A stretch of DNA of 64,000 nt, from assembly GCA_013400975.1 (NCBI GenBank), contig WBMZ01003460.1, positions 1 to 64,000 on the forward strand. The letters are read 5' to 3'. The notes below the pieces were generated by a model, which was not told the origin of the DNA, did not search any database, and worked only from the letters and a program-made list of their open reading frames with translations. Shown here one piece after another: positions 1-14,185 of the stretch. Position 1 is the stretch's first letter. Each line of letters starts with the position of its first letter. A program made the position numbers and the translations under genes. The stretch comes from Atrichornis clamosus (Eukaryota; Chordata; Aves; Passeriformes; Menuridae).

Positions 1-3000
1 AAAATAATGTGCTGTTTTGTCTTAGCAGCGCGCTCTCGATTAAAATCAAACAAGCAAAAAGAGGTTTTTACTGCTGTGTGTGTGTGTGTTCAAAACTTAC
101 TGGTTTTTATTCTAGCCTGACGTTATTTTGGATGGTGATGAAAGAGTCGATGATTTTACAAGTTTGTTTCCCAAGATGTTTGTCTCTCTTATCTAAATGC
201 TTGGAACTGACTGTGCTCAAATACTGAACTTGTTGAGAACGTAATAACTTGACACTTTCTATGTTTCGTTTTGATCACCTGGGAGACTAATGAGGTGTGG
301 AGAAAATTGGAGGAGTCTCAGATTCATACTTTAGAAGAAACTGTTCTTGACTTAGATGAAACTTTGCTTACACTGACTTTTCTTATTTGGAAAGGTTTAT
401 CAAGTTTTGAAGTTTTTATCTGAATTTGCATGTTACTTGGTTAAGAAAACAGAATTTGGCCTAACACTCATAGGGGATTATACAAAAAGGAGAAAAGACA
501 CTGAAATATAGTAGCACGATATAAAAGTGATACAAAATAAATGTATTTTTGTCTAATATTTCTGAATGGAAGTTGGTTGTTTGAAGCAAACTTTCCATTA
601 TTCTTGAAGAAGTTTTAAGGAAACATCTTCCTAAATATATTGGGGATATTGCTGTAGCTGTAGTCATGCATTTGAAAATAATATCTAAAAAGTTGTCAGT
701 TGTTTTAATACCTTTCTACTACTAAAATATTTAATTCCTCAGTGTCATGTTTGTGTTCTCAGACATGTTACACTGAACAAATTGGCAAACATTTGTTCTC
801 AAACTGGATGACTTGTGTGATGTACAGGAGTTTTTTTCATAATGTAAAATATAGCCCTAGGCCTAATTTGAGATGACATTACAGTTGGTTTTACTGTGAG
901 ACATGGAGGTGTTGGTGACAGAGAGCTTGATGCTGCTCTTTGTCAAGATACCAGGAAACCTGAATAATTTCACCTTCTGCACCTTTACTTCTGAAGTATT
1001 TCTAAGTGGCTCAAAGAGGCTTCCAAACTTTGTATCACTAAACTTGTAATCCAGTGTTCTATCATCAGGAGCTTTAAGTGCAGAGAAAGTAAATTGCATT
1101 GTGTTTTAAACCACTTGCTTTTCATTCAGAGAACTATGGGTAGAAGAAATAGGGACATACAGTTATTTCTTAGACAGCCCTGAGCAGTGAGGGAATGATG
1201 AGGGTTTCTTGTTGGAACTGCGATCTGCTAGGTCAGTGTTATATCCTCACATCCCTTCAGAACTGTTAGGTTTTTGTGAAAATACTGTAAAAATACTTGT
1301 GAATCTTTTCTTTGTTTCTTTAAGTGATTTCTAGACATTTGGTCTCCAAGTAAAAGTGGTAGCATCTCAGAACACTGTTATCTGACACAGCCTAACTATA
1401 TAACGGAGTTCTATTTTTAGTATTCTGTAGTCAGTTTATTGTGTTTCTATAATGAAATGTTTGACCTTTCTGAGAAAAGTCTTTTCAGACTATCTGCAGA
1501 ACTCAGAGGAGGGAATGTATAGACAATTTTGTCCTACTAATTTGTCTAAAGCATTTAAGCTCTGGGCTTATTTTACTCTAAGAAGCCACCTATTTCTTAA
1601 ACCCAGGCAATCATGTTACATAATTTTTTTTTTCACTTACAGTTTCAGAAGAGATTCCAAACCAAGATTATAATCTGCTTAATTGCAGAATGTAACACTG
1701 GATTTTACAATGGTCTGTATAACATAGCAAGTACTAATATACCCTGATAGACTGAAATGAATGAGGGGAGAGGCATACAAGCAAACAACAAAATGCATCT
1801 ATGCAAGGCCTTGGCTTTTTGTTTGCAAAGTCACCAGAACTTGGAGCAGAAACTGGGAGGAATACCATGAAATACTAGCTGATACAAAGCCTTCTGAGAT
1901 AACAAGGAACACAGAAAGAATCTTTTGAAGTTATGGACCTATTTTTTCTAAGCAAGGCCTTGCTGTAGCTTTGTTTGTAGCCATGGCAAACACCACTAAC
2001 CTTAGATAAAGGCTGGTCATTGTCTGGAGTCATGTATGGGATCAAACTTCTGCCTTGGAAGAAAGGCTAAATAATCATAGTTATTTAGCTTGAGATAATT
2101 TCTATTAATTTTAATGTTAACTTATTTTAAAATTACATTCCTTTTACGGTCTTGATATATTCCATCTACCATATAAATCTGTGCCACTCCCCAGGCAGAA
2201 GGCTTGTCTTCACTGTCATGAAGTAAATTACGAAGTTTTCACTTCGTTGAACAGGATAATTTGGAGTTGCTGTTAAAGAAAGTAAAAGTGTGTTAAGGAT
2301 ATTCAAGAATATTGTTTTTGACTTTGAATTCTTAAACAGGTGATAAGTACTTTGCATCATAAAAAATTCAGAGTGTATCAGGCTTTATAGGTACCTTACA
2401 GTTATTGAATCTGAAACTGTGGGCTGTTTACCTTTTGAGTCAGAAACTTGAACTAGTATCTATCTTAGTTTACAGAAATTGTTCCGAAGTACTGGTGCTT
2501 TTGAACATACTTTATTCCAGCTCTGGAGAATGCACTGGATGCACATGAGAAAAGTGAGAGCTTCAAATGCATGTGGTTGTCAACAAATGTCATGACTATT
2601 TGGACTAATTTCTTTATATTTTGCAAAAAAACCAAACAAAAAAATCAGGTAATGATTATGGCTAGTTCCAGTCACTTCTCTTGATCAGGCCCGCAGTATT
2701 GTTGAGTGTATCCTTTATTAGTTATGCTATAGATTTTCTTAAGGTTTCTCTTATTCAGGTAGCAATGGAGAACCAAGATGGAGAGGTGTGAAGGCTACTG
2801 AAGTGGTTTTCCTGGGCTGATGAATTTGATATTGTGTAAGATTAACTGTGTTGCAGTGAGTCTAATGCAGTGTCCTCAAGACAGTGTCTAGGTGTTTCTT
2901 ACTGTACTTGAATTTTCTTTTGAGCTTCCTTTTCCTTAATGCAAACCATTCATTGTAAAAATAATATCTTCAGAAACTAATAGCTTAATAGGGTCTTTTT

Positions 3001-6000
3001 TTCTTTCTTTTCTTTTCTATTTTTTTTTAATAAGCAGTGCTAGCTCGGATGTCACATTTTCATATTTTCCTCTCAGTTAATTTTTGGAGTAGACCCCTTG
3101 ACAATGCAGCAAAGACTGTTCTCCATTCTAATTTTCTCCCTTTTTCTCCCAACTGTTCCCTCATAAACTGTTTTTAAAAATTGGCATAGTCTCATTAAGA
3201 AGTACAGAAATAAATGTTCTTCCCTAAACACCCCTGAAGATTCTGCATAACATGTTGTGCATTTGGTCTATCTAGATAAGACCTTAGGATTTCTGTGGAT
3301 AATGTTGATCATGTGTTAGTTTTCAATGTCTTGGCTTATTCCTTATTAAATAGGTCAACATCTCCTTCCTTTTTTTTTTTTTTTCATTTTTTTTCCTCCA
3401 CTTGTTCTGTGGCTATTCTGGGATTCTAGTACAGGTTGTCTCGAAAAGAGAGGGAAATATTCTGTAGCTATAGATTTTACTCAGGAATTATACAATTTTT
3501 TAGGTAATGGGTTGTATATTTAATTAAATATAACTATTCATACTGTGAATCATTGGGGTCTGCAGAGAGGAATCTGAACAGTTTAATTCAAAGTATTTCT
3601 TGCTTAGTGTACAGGTTTTGGCACAGGCACCCAGTGGTGTGTGTGGAATTAGAGACGATGGATGGGTTTGTCTGAGTGGGAGCCATTATGGTTGATTGAG
3701 AGCATAATCCTTCCATCAGGTGGGAGTTGGAGAAACAAAGGAGCTGTTACCATCTATCAGGGAAAGGTTTACTTCTCGGTGTGTGCCAAGTTTTACACAG
3801 CAGAGCCTAATAACTTCAACGCTCTAAAAAGAAAAGGTCTCTTATTCAATATGATATTTCACTTCTATATACCAAATACCATGACTTATACCAAAGTTGC
3901 ACAAAACAAGTATAATACTCATAGATCAGAATATTCTCAGTCTAAAAATGTGCAAGCATGGCTGTAGTTTGCTGCTAGACCTCTGACTTTGAGTTGCTCT
4001 TGATCATGGAGACCCACTACTGGTTTTCTTAAAAATCTCTCATTTTTCTTGAGGTATTTTCCGTAGGGGACCTTAACAAAGCTCAAGGTTTAGATTATGA
4101 AATAGGTTACAATTATGAAAACAACAGGGGCTGTGTGGCTGCTTCTCAAGTAGCAGCAATTATCTTTATGTGTGTAAAGGGAAAAGATGGCTGGTGATAT
4201 TAAAAGAAATGGGGATTAAGTGGTAAGGAAATAGGGTGGAGCTGCTTCAAACCAGAAAACTCTGGGGAAAAGTCCTGATAGAGAAAAATTGAGAGAAAAC
4301 AGGAAAAAGTGTCCTGTATACACTGTTGTAGAAAGAGGTGATGAAAATTGTTTCTGTCAGCAATATCTTCTTTTGTCAATCTATTCTAGTTGTACGTGTT
4401 GCTGTACATAATCTATGGAGAGAATAAGGAGAGAACAGGGCTGAAAAGGCATTGACAGTGAAATATTAGAATATCGAGAAGGTGCTGCTTCGCTAAATAC
4501 TTCTGCTGCCAGAGACAGTTGGTTTTATTATTTTCACTGTGTCATAAATGCACGTTTCTTCACACAAAATTGCATTTCTCAGCAGACAGTTTGAATTTGG
4601 CTCTTGCCAAATTGTTGTGCTTGTACAGTACTGACTCATACAGAAGTGTCTGCAGACTTATGTGAATGCAGAGCAGGTGATGTATATCTTACAAGTGAGA
4701 ACTTTTTTTTACTGAAAGCCCTGTTTCTCCTTTTCCTTCATTTACTGTCTGGAATAATACCACATGACCCTTATTTTTGGGCTGAACTAAATTACATTAG
4801 TATGGATTTCAATTTCTTGTTACTACGTGTCTTTAATTCAGGCATTTTCCTTTCTTGTCTTAAAGTTATGTAAAAATAAATAAGAACTCCCATGTTCAAG
4901 TAAAATATTTATTCTTGAGGGCCAAACTGAGCCTTCCTATTGGTACTCTACAAGTGGATTGAAGTTTTCATGCTGGTTTTGCTAGAATATATGTAGCCAC
5001 AGTATGAAGAGAATTATCTAGAACATATATGCAGGAATATAGTGAGTTTGTAACTACTTTTGTAAGCTTGTTCAGAAGTAATAAATGATTATGTATATTT
5101 TTATATATTATGTGCATCTATGTTATAGATATCTAGAAGCATGACATAATTCTAATTTCTCTTTAAGGTCAATATAAATAGTTTGTTAATTGGATTGCAC
5201 TTTCAGTGTGCTACAGTGTTGCAAGACTTTAATCATTACAAAATTTTCTTGTTTGGTTTTGGTGGTGATTTTTCAAAGTGATCTCTCCCTTCTGCAGACC
5301 AGGGGAGGGTTGTTAGTAATTTAAAGAGATTGCCTTGGAGTTGATTTGTACTACTGAATTAATAATTATTGTCTTCTTATTAATTTTTTTTTAAAGCCTT
5401 GGTCTATAAATATTGAAGTATTTTGGCTCCTGCAACAGAAGAAAAGATAAATTTATCTTTAATATATTTTATGGGCAGTGTCTTGGCGCTAATGCGTGGG
5501 AACGAACATGAAGTGTACTTGTTAGCTCCTGCTATAGGCTGCTTTATTTCATAACTTCCCTATTGAAAATCACATAAAATATTTATGGATGAGCCATGTA
5601 GTAGAATAAAAGATTTTTATGTTGTGCTCTGCAAACTTGTTACAAGTTTAAGCTGTTCCAGTGGTTGTATTTGTGCTCCTTAGTGACTCTAAAGTCTGCC
5701 AGTGCATCATGACTAAATCCTTATTATTCCTCTCTCCCTTTTTATCCTCATACATCATGCAACCCTCTGCAAGGTTTATAACAGAACCTTCTGTTGTTGG
5801 AATACTTTCCAACATGTTGAAGTGTCTTGTATAGTAATAATTCTTTTTTTTCTAGAAGTAATCCAGATTCCTAGCAGGCTTTTAGTGGTTAATGCTGTAG
5901 TAGTCTGCTACTGTTTGTAAGAATTAGGTAAGCAAGATTCAGTCCCCTCATTTCAAAGGAGGGTGCTTATCCATGAGGAAATTTTTGTAATGCCTCTTTT

Positions 6001-9000
6001 AAGTGGAAGACAGCAGCTTGTTTGTATTAGAGATAACTTTAGAAATAGTTAAATGTCTGGAGTTATTAGTACTGAAAAATTTGCTACTATAAGTGGATGC
6101 AATCTATAATTTAATAATACATTACCTGTGTATAATTACATATGAATTTTAGGCACTGACAAAAGTTGTCAATTGTGGGTTGACAAAAAGAAAACCAGGA
6201 CAGAATCAGCCTTTGTACTTTATTGTAATTACTCTAACTCTGCTTCTACAGGGATTCCCACCCTGCTCCCATTTCTTGACAGTGGTGCTGTGTACAATGG
6301 ATGGATAACAGCCAGGAGAGCACAAACCCTGTAGGAATCGTGACAGAGTGGGCATATTTGCCTGTCTGAAGGCCAGGTGATGAAGCAGCAGTGCTCTCAC
6401 TTCACAGCTTTTCCCTACAAAGATCTTTGCATGCAAATTGTCTGGATAAGTATTTTCAAATTAGCTGACCAATGCAAAGATCCTCCCAAGACCTGGAGTC
6501 ACATCAACTGCATATGACATCTTTGTATGAGTTTTGCAAATAAGGGTGCAATTAATTCCCAATCCAAACTAAAAGTTCTGTTCTAAATAAGAAGACATGT
6601 AGTATTCAGGAAGTCGACACATATGCCACTGAATATAGAATATGAAGATCATATTTAATGTAGTTTATCACAGCCAATAAACATTGAGATCGTGAACTGA
6701 TCCCCTGACCCCAGAGTTAAAAGAACAAGGGGACTGTGCTATTTCTGCCTATCTTGAGCTTCTTTTTGCACATCTCCATCAAAGCTAAAGCCTATTAATT
6801 TTTATTCTGTAAATACTGACAGAGGGATTAATTTATTAGTTTTCAAGTATTAAGATTTTAACTGTGTAGGGGAAAAAATAACCCAACTGAGAGATGTATT
6901 TTGCATATCGAGTGTGTGCTGTTGTAGTAGATAGGGCACTTTTGAGTATTTCCAGTGATTTTTCCTATGGACAAACTACTGATTCTTTGTGATTATGGTG
7001 AAAGACATGAATTAACCTATGAAGGGCTGCCAACACATCCTTTGCCTTCTGCCACTGGAAATGTTTTTGAATCACGGTACCCATGACTTGCTGTTACGTT
7101 AGACATGACCTGAGCATGCTGGCTTTGTCTACATTTTCATGAGATTTAAATGTTATGGACCTGTCTGAACAGGCTTAAGTAGAAAAAACACACCTGCTCC
7201 GCCTGGAGCAGTTCCTTCCTCTGTAGATGTGCAGTACTGAACTTTGTGAATTGGGAAACTGAATTGTAAAACTGGCAGAAACTTGTGAACGCTAATGTTC
7301 TCAGGGATTACTTATCACACTTTTCTTGAAAAGTTTTTTGGATTTATGTAGGGCGAAAGGTCCTAATTTGCAAAATGCCCTAAATGTTATTTTTAGATAC
7401 AACCTTTAGAGAAAAATTGGTAGAAGGTATAGAATTATGTAAAGATCATGCTAAACCCATTTGAGATGAGAAGTTCTTCCAGAAATGGTTGTGGATCTTC
7501 ATCTATTTGGGATGTTGGAGAACAGTGACTCTTGTGATTGATATAGTCAGAAGTATTTCTGATTCAACTTCTTGCATTGTGTGTGGCTGTGAAGTAGACT
7601 GAAGTTCCTATTGCTTTCAAGGAACTAAAGGCATCTATGTCTCAGTGAGAACCAACTATTAAAATGTGGTAATTCAGTACTGGATAAGATGCTGAAGCAT
7701 TTTTAAGAACCACTCACTGCCATGGATGCAGAAGCCTTTGGAAAATTTGATCCTAATTTCTATTGTTAAATTAATTAAATTTTTTTTTCCATGGAAGTTT
7801 GAATTGTTTTGTAATACTTGAAACAGAGAGTCTTTCTGCTTGACTGAGTAAAATTAGTGCTCAGCCATTTTTATTTTCTGTATAGACCTTTAAAAATTCT
7901 CGTTGGAAAAAAAAAGTACATTATTGCATCCACAGTGAAAGAAGTGAAATATTTTTAATTCCTTCTGGTTGATAAGGGTGAATATGTGTTGTCATTTGCA
8001 TAACAGTTATTGCCCAATAGACCAGAAATCATTATGGTCCACAAATCCTTATTTCTTTCTTTTATAAGTGTATTTTTGTGTTAATACACCTTGCAGCTCC
8101 AAAGGACTTGTAGAGCCTTGTGGAATTTTTTTTTCCCTCTCCCAAGGCCCGATGACCCAATAGGCTCTGCTGGCTCTCTCAGGGGTGTCAGAATAACGGC
8201 GTTAATCCACGCTTGACAAGATGTGCACCAAAGGAGGCATAAAATTTAAGTGGAAAAAAAGTAGTTTGAAGGTCCACTAGACTGAGTTTATAAATTAAAT
8301 AATGTAGGAGTGTAACTATTTCATTATTCCATATTATGAAATGATTTATTCTTTTAGATAACATACAGGGAGGAAGGAAATAGGATTAAACAAATATGTA
8401 CGTCATTTACAAATGAAAAGGAGTGTTTTGCAACTAATTCCATCATTGTTTCTCTAATCATGTAAGTCTAGAAATGATCAAAGAAACCTTTTAATCAGCC
8501 TGAAATCTTCCTAAAATTTATGTGACAGTTCAATCTGTTTTACTGTCCAATTGCTCCTCTTCACTGATGTTTTGCGATGTGAGATACTTTTAGGAAGTGC
8601 ATCCATAATAGAATTAAGAGTGTGCAGTTTGTGTCTTGTAGCAAATGCTACCTTGGGTTGCTAAAGATAAAATGCTTGCAACCACAGTAAATAGGAAAGT
8701 GAGGTAAAATTAATTTCTTTTCTTAATTTTGAAAGAAACCTTTTCAAAGGTGTGGGGACATTTACTGAGTAATGCATAGCTGAGACCTTTCATATCAAGT
8801 TTCAGCTAAAAATATATTATTATAGCTGACATATAAATCCAAAAAAAATAGATTTGTAATGGAAATGCCAGGGGACCCTTAACTATAATCATTCTTGTTA
8901 GTGTAAATGCCTGGAAATGAATGCAGTTTTCATTAATCTACTATTATGTGACACAAGTGACCAGTTATAGAGAAACCTATAATAATTATAGTTAACTGGC

Positions 9001-10340
9001 TGCATTCAGAAATGCTGCTAAAAGTGTCCACCTCTGTGCATAGGCTTTGCAGAATGCTTTTGTGAGCTCAGGTCCCACGTGAACCTTGTTTTGAAGTCTT
9101 AAAATGTGTAAATGTGATGCTGATTTTTCCATGGAGGCTATTTCTGCACGATTTTCACGCAAGATTTGCGGGCACTTGAATGACTTAAAATGCAATATGT
9201 GATGACTCTGACCATGTCTCAGCCACTAAGTGTGAATGGGACAGGGTAATAGTCTCCAAATGTGCTGCTGTGCAATAGGTGCTTCTTTGAAATGAATGGA
9301 TGTTACTGGTGGTTCTGATTGGCTGGAAAATCATGAAACCTTGCTGGCAGTTTTGATTTAAGGATATTTAAAAGCCAATTAGCCAGTCATAGAAAGATTG
9401 TTTCTTTTTATTACTCTTTGTCTTGAGTTTGCGGTATAACCAAATGCATTGCTGAGGCAGAATTAAGAGGTTCATGTGGTTCCTGCCAGTGCCAAACTTC
9501 GCCTGTTTTTGAATGAAAAACATCACTTGGCATCAAAATCTTACTAGCTTTTTTTTTTTTACTTTCAGTTAAATGAATAAAAATGTAATTTTTTAATCAT
9601 AAAAGCAACTTGGGTAAGCTAGATGGTAATGCAAAGTCTTACGTGTAGAATTAAATTTTGATTAATTTTCTAATTGCATTGATTTTTTGAGAACACAAAG
9701 GTGTATGAGCTTGTGACATGGCAAAGACATCTTAGGATAGATATCTATGCCCCAATAATATGCTGGCTGGATAACAGCTTAATCATGAAGGCAGCAATTA
9801 TTTAGCAAAAATTGAGAATAAGAGATTACAATGAAAATTGCTGCTTTTGGATATGCAAAGGCTTTGGTTTAATCAGTTTTATGGGGAAGCAATTGTTTAT
9901 ATTAAGGAAGCATTTTGTATTTTATGTAACTTAAATTACATCTTGAGTTAAACTTTTTGAAAGCAAAGAATGTGCTTATGTATTTTTTTTGTTAAGTAAT
10001 TGATATTAGCTGAAAGGCACTCATGGAGTTCTTTGTGTCGCACATCTGCTGTAGTGCAAACCTTTCCTGGTCATAGCTGATCTGTTTCTCCACTGCTTGA
10101 TCTGGTTCTTACTGCTTGTTGTTCATTAACTTCTGCAATTTTGGCCTGGCTCTGCAGTGCCTGTGTCTCTCTCTTCCCCTCTCACGTGTGCGTAGCAGAT
10201 CCCATTCATTCAAATCCCTGGGTCTTTGTTTTCATTCTGGCTGATGGACTGAAAGGGTTGAGCATCAGTGGTTCAGCGAGTGTAAGCACGTTGACAAACC
10301 GAAGAAGTGAAGCTGAATTTGTAGTGTGTAAAGGCTGACC

Positions 10341-10570
10341 ATCAGCCTTAGTCGGTCTGGCGCTGCCCTTAGGTCGTGGCTCTGGCTGCAGCAGTCATGG
10401 CAACCCGAGTGTTCCGGATGTGCCGTCCTCCCATCTTCATCTGGTGAGCTCACACACCCGGAAGACAGAAGCATATGTTGGAGGTTAGGCTTGTAAGTGT
10501 TTTGCTGTGTCCTTTCGATCGTCTGGGCTTCGGTTTGGAGCTGGGTGTGGGGGGAGTTCCCCGTTGTCAC
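10341..10570. other. CpG-rich intronic patch
   Basis: A stretch of about 230 bases is clearly richer in G+C than its surroundings and holds about 11 CpG dinucleotides. I see no promoter motif and no coding signal in it. It may be a regulatory patch or an eroded GC-rich insertion. Confidence 0.35.
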
Positions 10571-13500
10571 CAATGGCAATGTCATAAACAGGGTTATGTC
10601 TTGAGTTGTAAGTAGCAGATTAGACAACCATCAAGACAGAAAATCTGTTTTTCAGCAGATATTCCAAGTGATAAAGAACCTTGGGAGAAAAAGATAAAAT
10701 GTGATATATAGGCAGAATTGTTTCTATGCAGAATATTTTTTCCAAATTTCCCTGGAGGCATCCGCTGTTCTCTGAACATCCAAGAAGTTCGTTGTGCTTC
10801 TGATCAGCTTCCCACGCATTCTCACCCACACTACTTTGCTGTGTCATCTTAATGTCATTTTTAAATACTAACAAAAGCATTTTGTTTACAATGCAGAAAT
10901 AAAAATCTTGAGAGGGGAAAGAATGCCTTTTCTATCTTATTTTAGCATATCAAAGCTGACTCATGAGTAGCAAATGTGAAGTAATTAATATATTTAAAAT
11001 TTACAATTCCTGAGTTGCAAATTTGTTTAAGAAGTGCTTTGATTATAGTCATCAGATTCCATAGATTTTTTAAATATATGGTTAGTATTATTTTTAGGAA
11101 GTTTACCTTGCTGCAGAGTATTATATTTAGAATATAGAGCAATATAGCAATTTGTAAAGCTAGGTATAATATTTAAAATAATTGACTGTGCTGAATTGAA
11201 CAGAGGCCAGGTACACTGGAGGCCAACTGGGAAGATAAAAAACAATTTTTCACTGGGGGAAAAAAAAAGCTATCATGTAATTTACTTGACATTGGAAGTT
11301 TTAAACAACCTTTGTTATTTACTGCTTTTGTGATGGCCTGAAGTTCCTAGAAACACAGAAATAGCCCCCTACCACCATTGCAGACAAGAACTCATGCAAG
11401 TTTTCGTTTCCACCAAAACTAAAAATTTTCAAAATTAGTAAATTTACACCATCTAGTACCTTGGAAATATGTAGAAGTTGACTTCAGCTTTTAGCTCTTG
11501 GTTGATAATACTGTGAGTTTCCTCATGTGACATAATAAGAGCTTCCAAACTGTGGGTTATGAAATGCTGCAGTTGCTTTTTATTTTGCAGTGGCAGCCAC
11601 CAAGCCCTAGCAATGACCCCGTTGTAAAAATGACAAAGATCTTTTGCTTGAAGGAGGTGAACTACATTTTTTGTCTCAAGTGAAAACCAACAACCCAGCT
11701 CCCATTCTATCTGAAAGATTCCCCAGACATTTAATTTTTAAGTGTGTCTAAAAGCTTCTACAAAAAGCAAGAGAAACATTGTGTGACTGTCACTAAATGA
11801 AGTATTTTATGATAAACTTTTCTTCTGAAGCTCACTAGTGAGAAAAAAGTTTCTAGAACCAGTGGTAGTGTAGTCTAAATTTGCAGACTTTCCACTGTGG
11901 AAACATCTGCTGCTAGAGAGGACAAGTTTTATCTCACTTGGGTTGTGTTTCTGTATTTAAAAGCAAACAAAACCAATAACGAGTTCAGAAAAAACCCAAA
12001 CAAACAACACTTTCCTGTAACCTTAGAACACAGGTAAGTCTACAACTTCCAGTAGTAAAATGGCTGGAGTTGTATATTTTTATGGGCAGAATTTTATTGG
12101 GGTATTAGAATTTTTTTTTCTCACTCTCTCTGTATGGGTAGTTGTAAGATATTAAGACAACCTGAGACTTAGATGAACTGTCATAAAAAACGGTGGTGTG
12201 AGAGAGAAATAAGGTTTTAATCCCTTCTGTCTGAAGACCTCAAAGGTCATTTTTTATCAACTTGAGCATATATTAAACCTTGGAACTCTCTCTTGAGTTA
12301 GACCAATGTTATAGTAATTTGTTTTTTCCCAGTTTCAAATGCATCCATTTAAAATCTCATGTTCTAAATAACTGGTTGACCTACAGCTGGTGGAAGAGGG
12401 CAGTGAGCTTTTGTTTACTTTCAGTTTACCCTTACATCTACTTACAAGAAAGAATTGGAGAGAGAATGAAGCTATTGGATTACTTTAATTGTGAACGGGC
12501 ATTAACTGTAATGTCCATTAGCTATTACTCATATGATGACAATTGTGGCTTATCATTATTTTACCATATGATGAAAACTTTAGAAATCTTGGAAAAATAT
12601 GTGGGTTTCAGAAAGGCCTCTCCATCCTTCCAAACTCTTACCAATCCCATTTCACAGAATTAGCTCGTTTGTTACACTTTTATCACTATGACTGTTCATC
12701 ATCATAAGCAGTGAGAGCAGACTTTTCTCTGATGGTGGGAACTTCACTATCCCTTGTGCCTGAGCTTCCAAGATGCTACTTATATATATTTTTAGTGCTG
12801 TGGAACAATGGTGCTGTTCCCTGTATTAACTCTGTGCAGGATTTTGCACAAATGGTTACATTATCAACGAGACTTCAATTTTGCAACTGAAAACCCTAAA
12901 ATGTGGTTTGTTAGTGACGTTAGAAAATTCTCCCATCCTTCAGCACCTATGTATTTTTCTTCTAAAAGTATTGACTGTTAATTCACAGCTGGAATTTACA
13001 CTTTATTCATGAAGGTAGGAGCAGTTGCCATTTTGCTTCTGTCTCAAATGAAGTCTTCACCAGCAGGAAAGAATTGCTATATTGCTATGCTGGGCTATTT
13101 GCCCTCATGTTTTCTAAATATAACTCAACAGCAGTCTGGTTCCTGAAGCCATCTGCATTAATATGTCTAGAGAAAATAAAATATCATATTAGTCATTTTT
13201 TAAGTGAGCAAAACTTGGCAAAAATGAAAATAATTTCATAAGGAAATACCCTTTTCAGCAAAGACAGCATTGTTAATGTGCTACAGCAAAGAGGTTTTGT
13301 AACACTAGTGATCGTGCCTGTCTCCTGTTTATAGCACCCAACTGTAGAAGCACTTTCAAAATATTGTTTTTAAGAACCGGTCTTGGGAGAGTAATAATTA
13401 TTTACATTCCTTTGAGATTTCCACTTCCTCTGTTTTCAGCCTAAGGCACTGTCTAATAGGAAAAGGACAATGATTTCTCTGAAGGTGGACCAGAGTCGCA

Positions 13501-14088
13501 GAAGGGAGGAGGTTTAAAGTGAACAGGTGGAACTCAGCTAAGCCAATTGTTCCAGTATATCAGCAGTATCAGTTTTCCATAATAACTTTTTAAATTAAAA
13601 TAGACTTTTAACTGGATGCAGGCAAAACAAAATAACCACTATTTCTGCTTGTAATGGTAAATCATAGTCAAACTTCTCATTGTTCAGACCTGCAAAGATA
13701 TTCACATAAGGCTAACCATTCAAAAGCAGCATTCTTTTAGTTACTATCACTCAGATTTTATAGGTTGCTATTAAGTATTCCTCTCCTCTACTGCAAAAGG
13801 TTATGCTGTCATTACATTGCAAACCAAAACTGTGGGCTGCAGTTCTCCCAGGAATTCACTGCCTGAGCGAAACACAAAATCCTCAGGATGATCCCTTTGC
13901 CTAGTGCTCCATTGCTGTTGTTACTGTGCATTCCTTTATTCCTGTGTTATGTTTTTTTGTTTGATTTTTGAGTCCATCCTATCTATACTTCTTTTCTGAA
14001 TTAAGATGTGGCAATAGCAGCAGATGATTTGTGGTTAAAAATTGGGAGGAAGTTTTTATTTTGTTACCTCAGGTGTTTTATACATTTA

Positions 14089-14185
14089 TGTGGGTTTTTA
14101 TTTTTGTTTTTGGGTTTGGTTTGGTGGGTTTTTTTGTTTGTTACTCGTTGTTGGGTTTTGGTGTAGGTGTGGTTTTTTTTTTTTT
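14089..14185 (+). repeat. G/T-rich low-complexity tract
   Basis: This stretch is almost only G and T on the + strand, with four GGG runs at about 14092, 14112, 14126 and 14153, ending in a run of 13 T. The loops between the GGG runs are long, so a stable quadruplex is doubtful. Similar shorter T/G tracts recur at about 20920-20958, 30000-30047, 50033-50085 and 56697-56760. Confidence 0.7.

Noticed and set aside
9310..9380. Promoter-like pair of a CCAAT-like GATTGG and a TATTTAAAAG
   Set aside because: Both words are common by chance in AT-rich sequence, and no CpG richness or transcript evidence supports them.
14089..14185. Telomere-like or quadruplex sequence
   Set aside because: The GGG runs are irregular with loops of 11 to 24 bases; there is no repeating TTAGGG unit.
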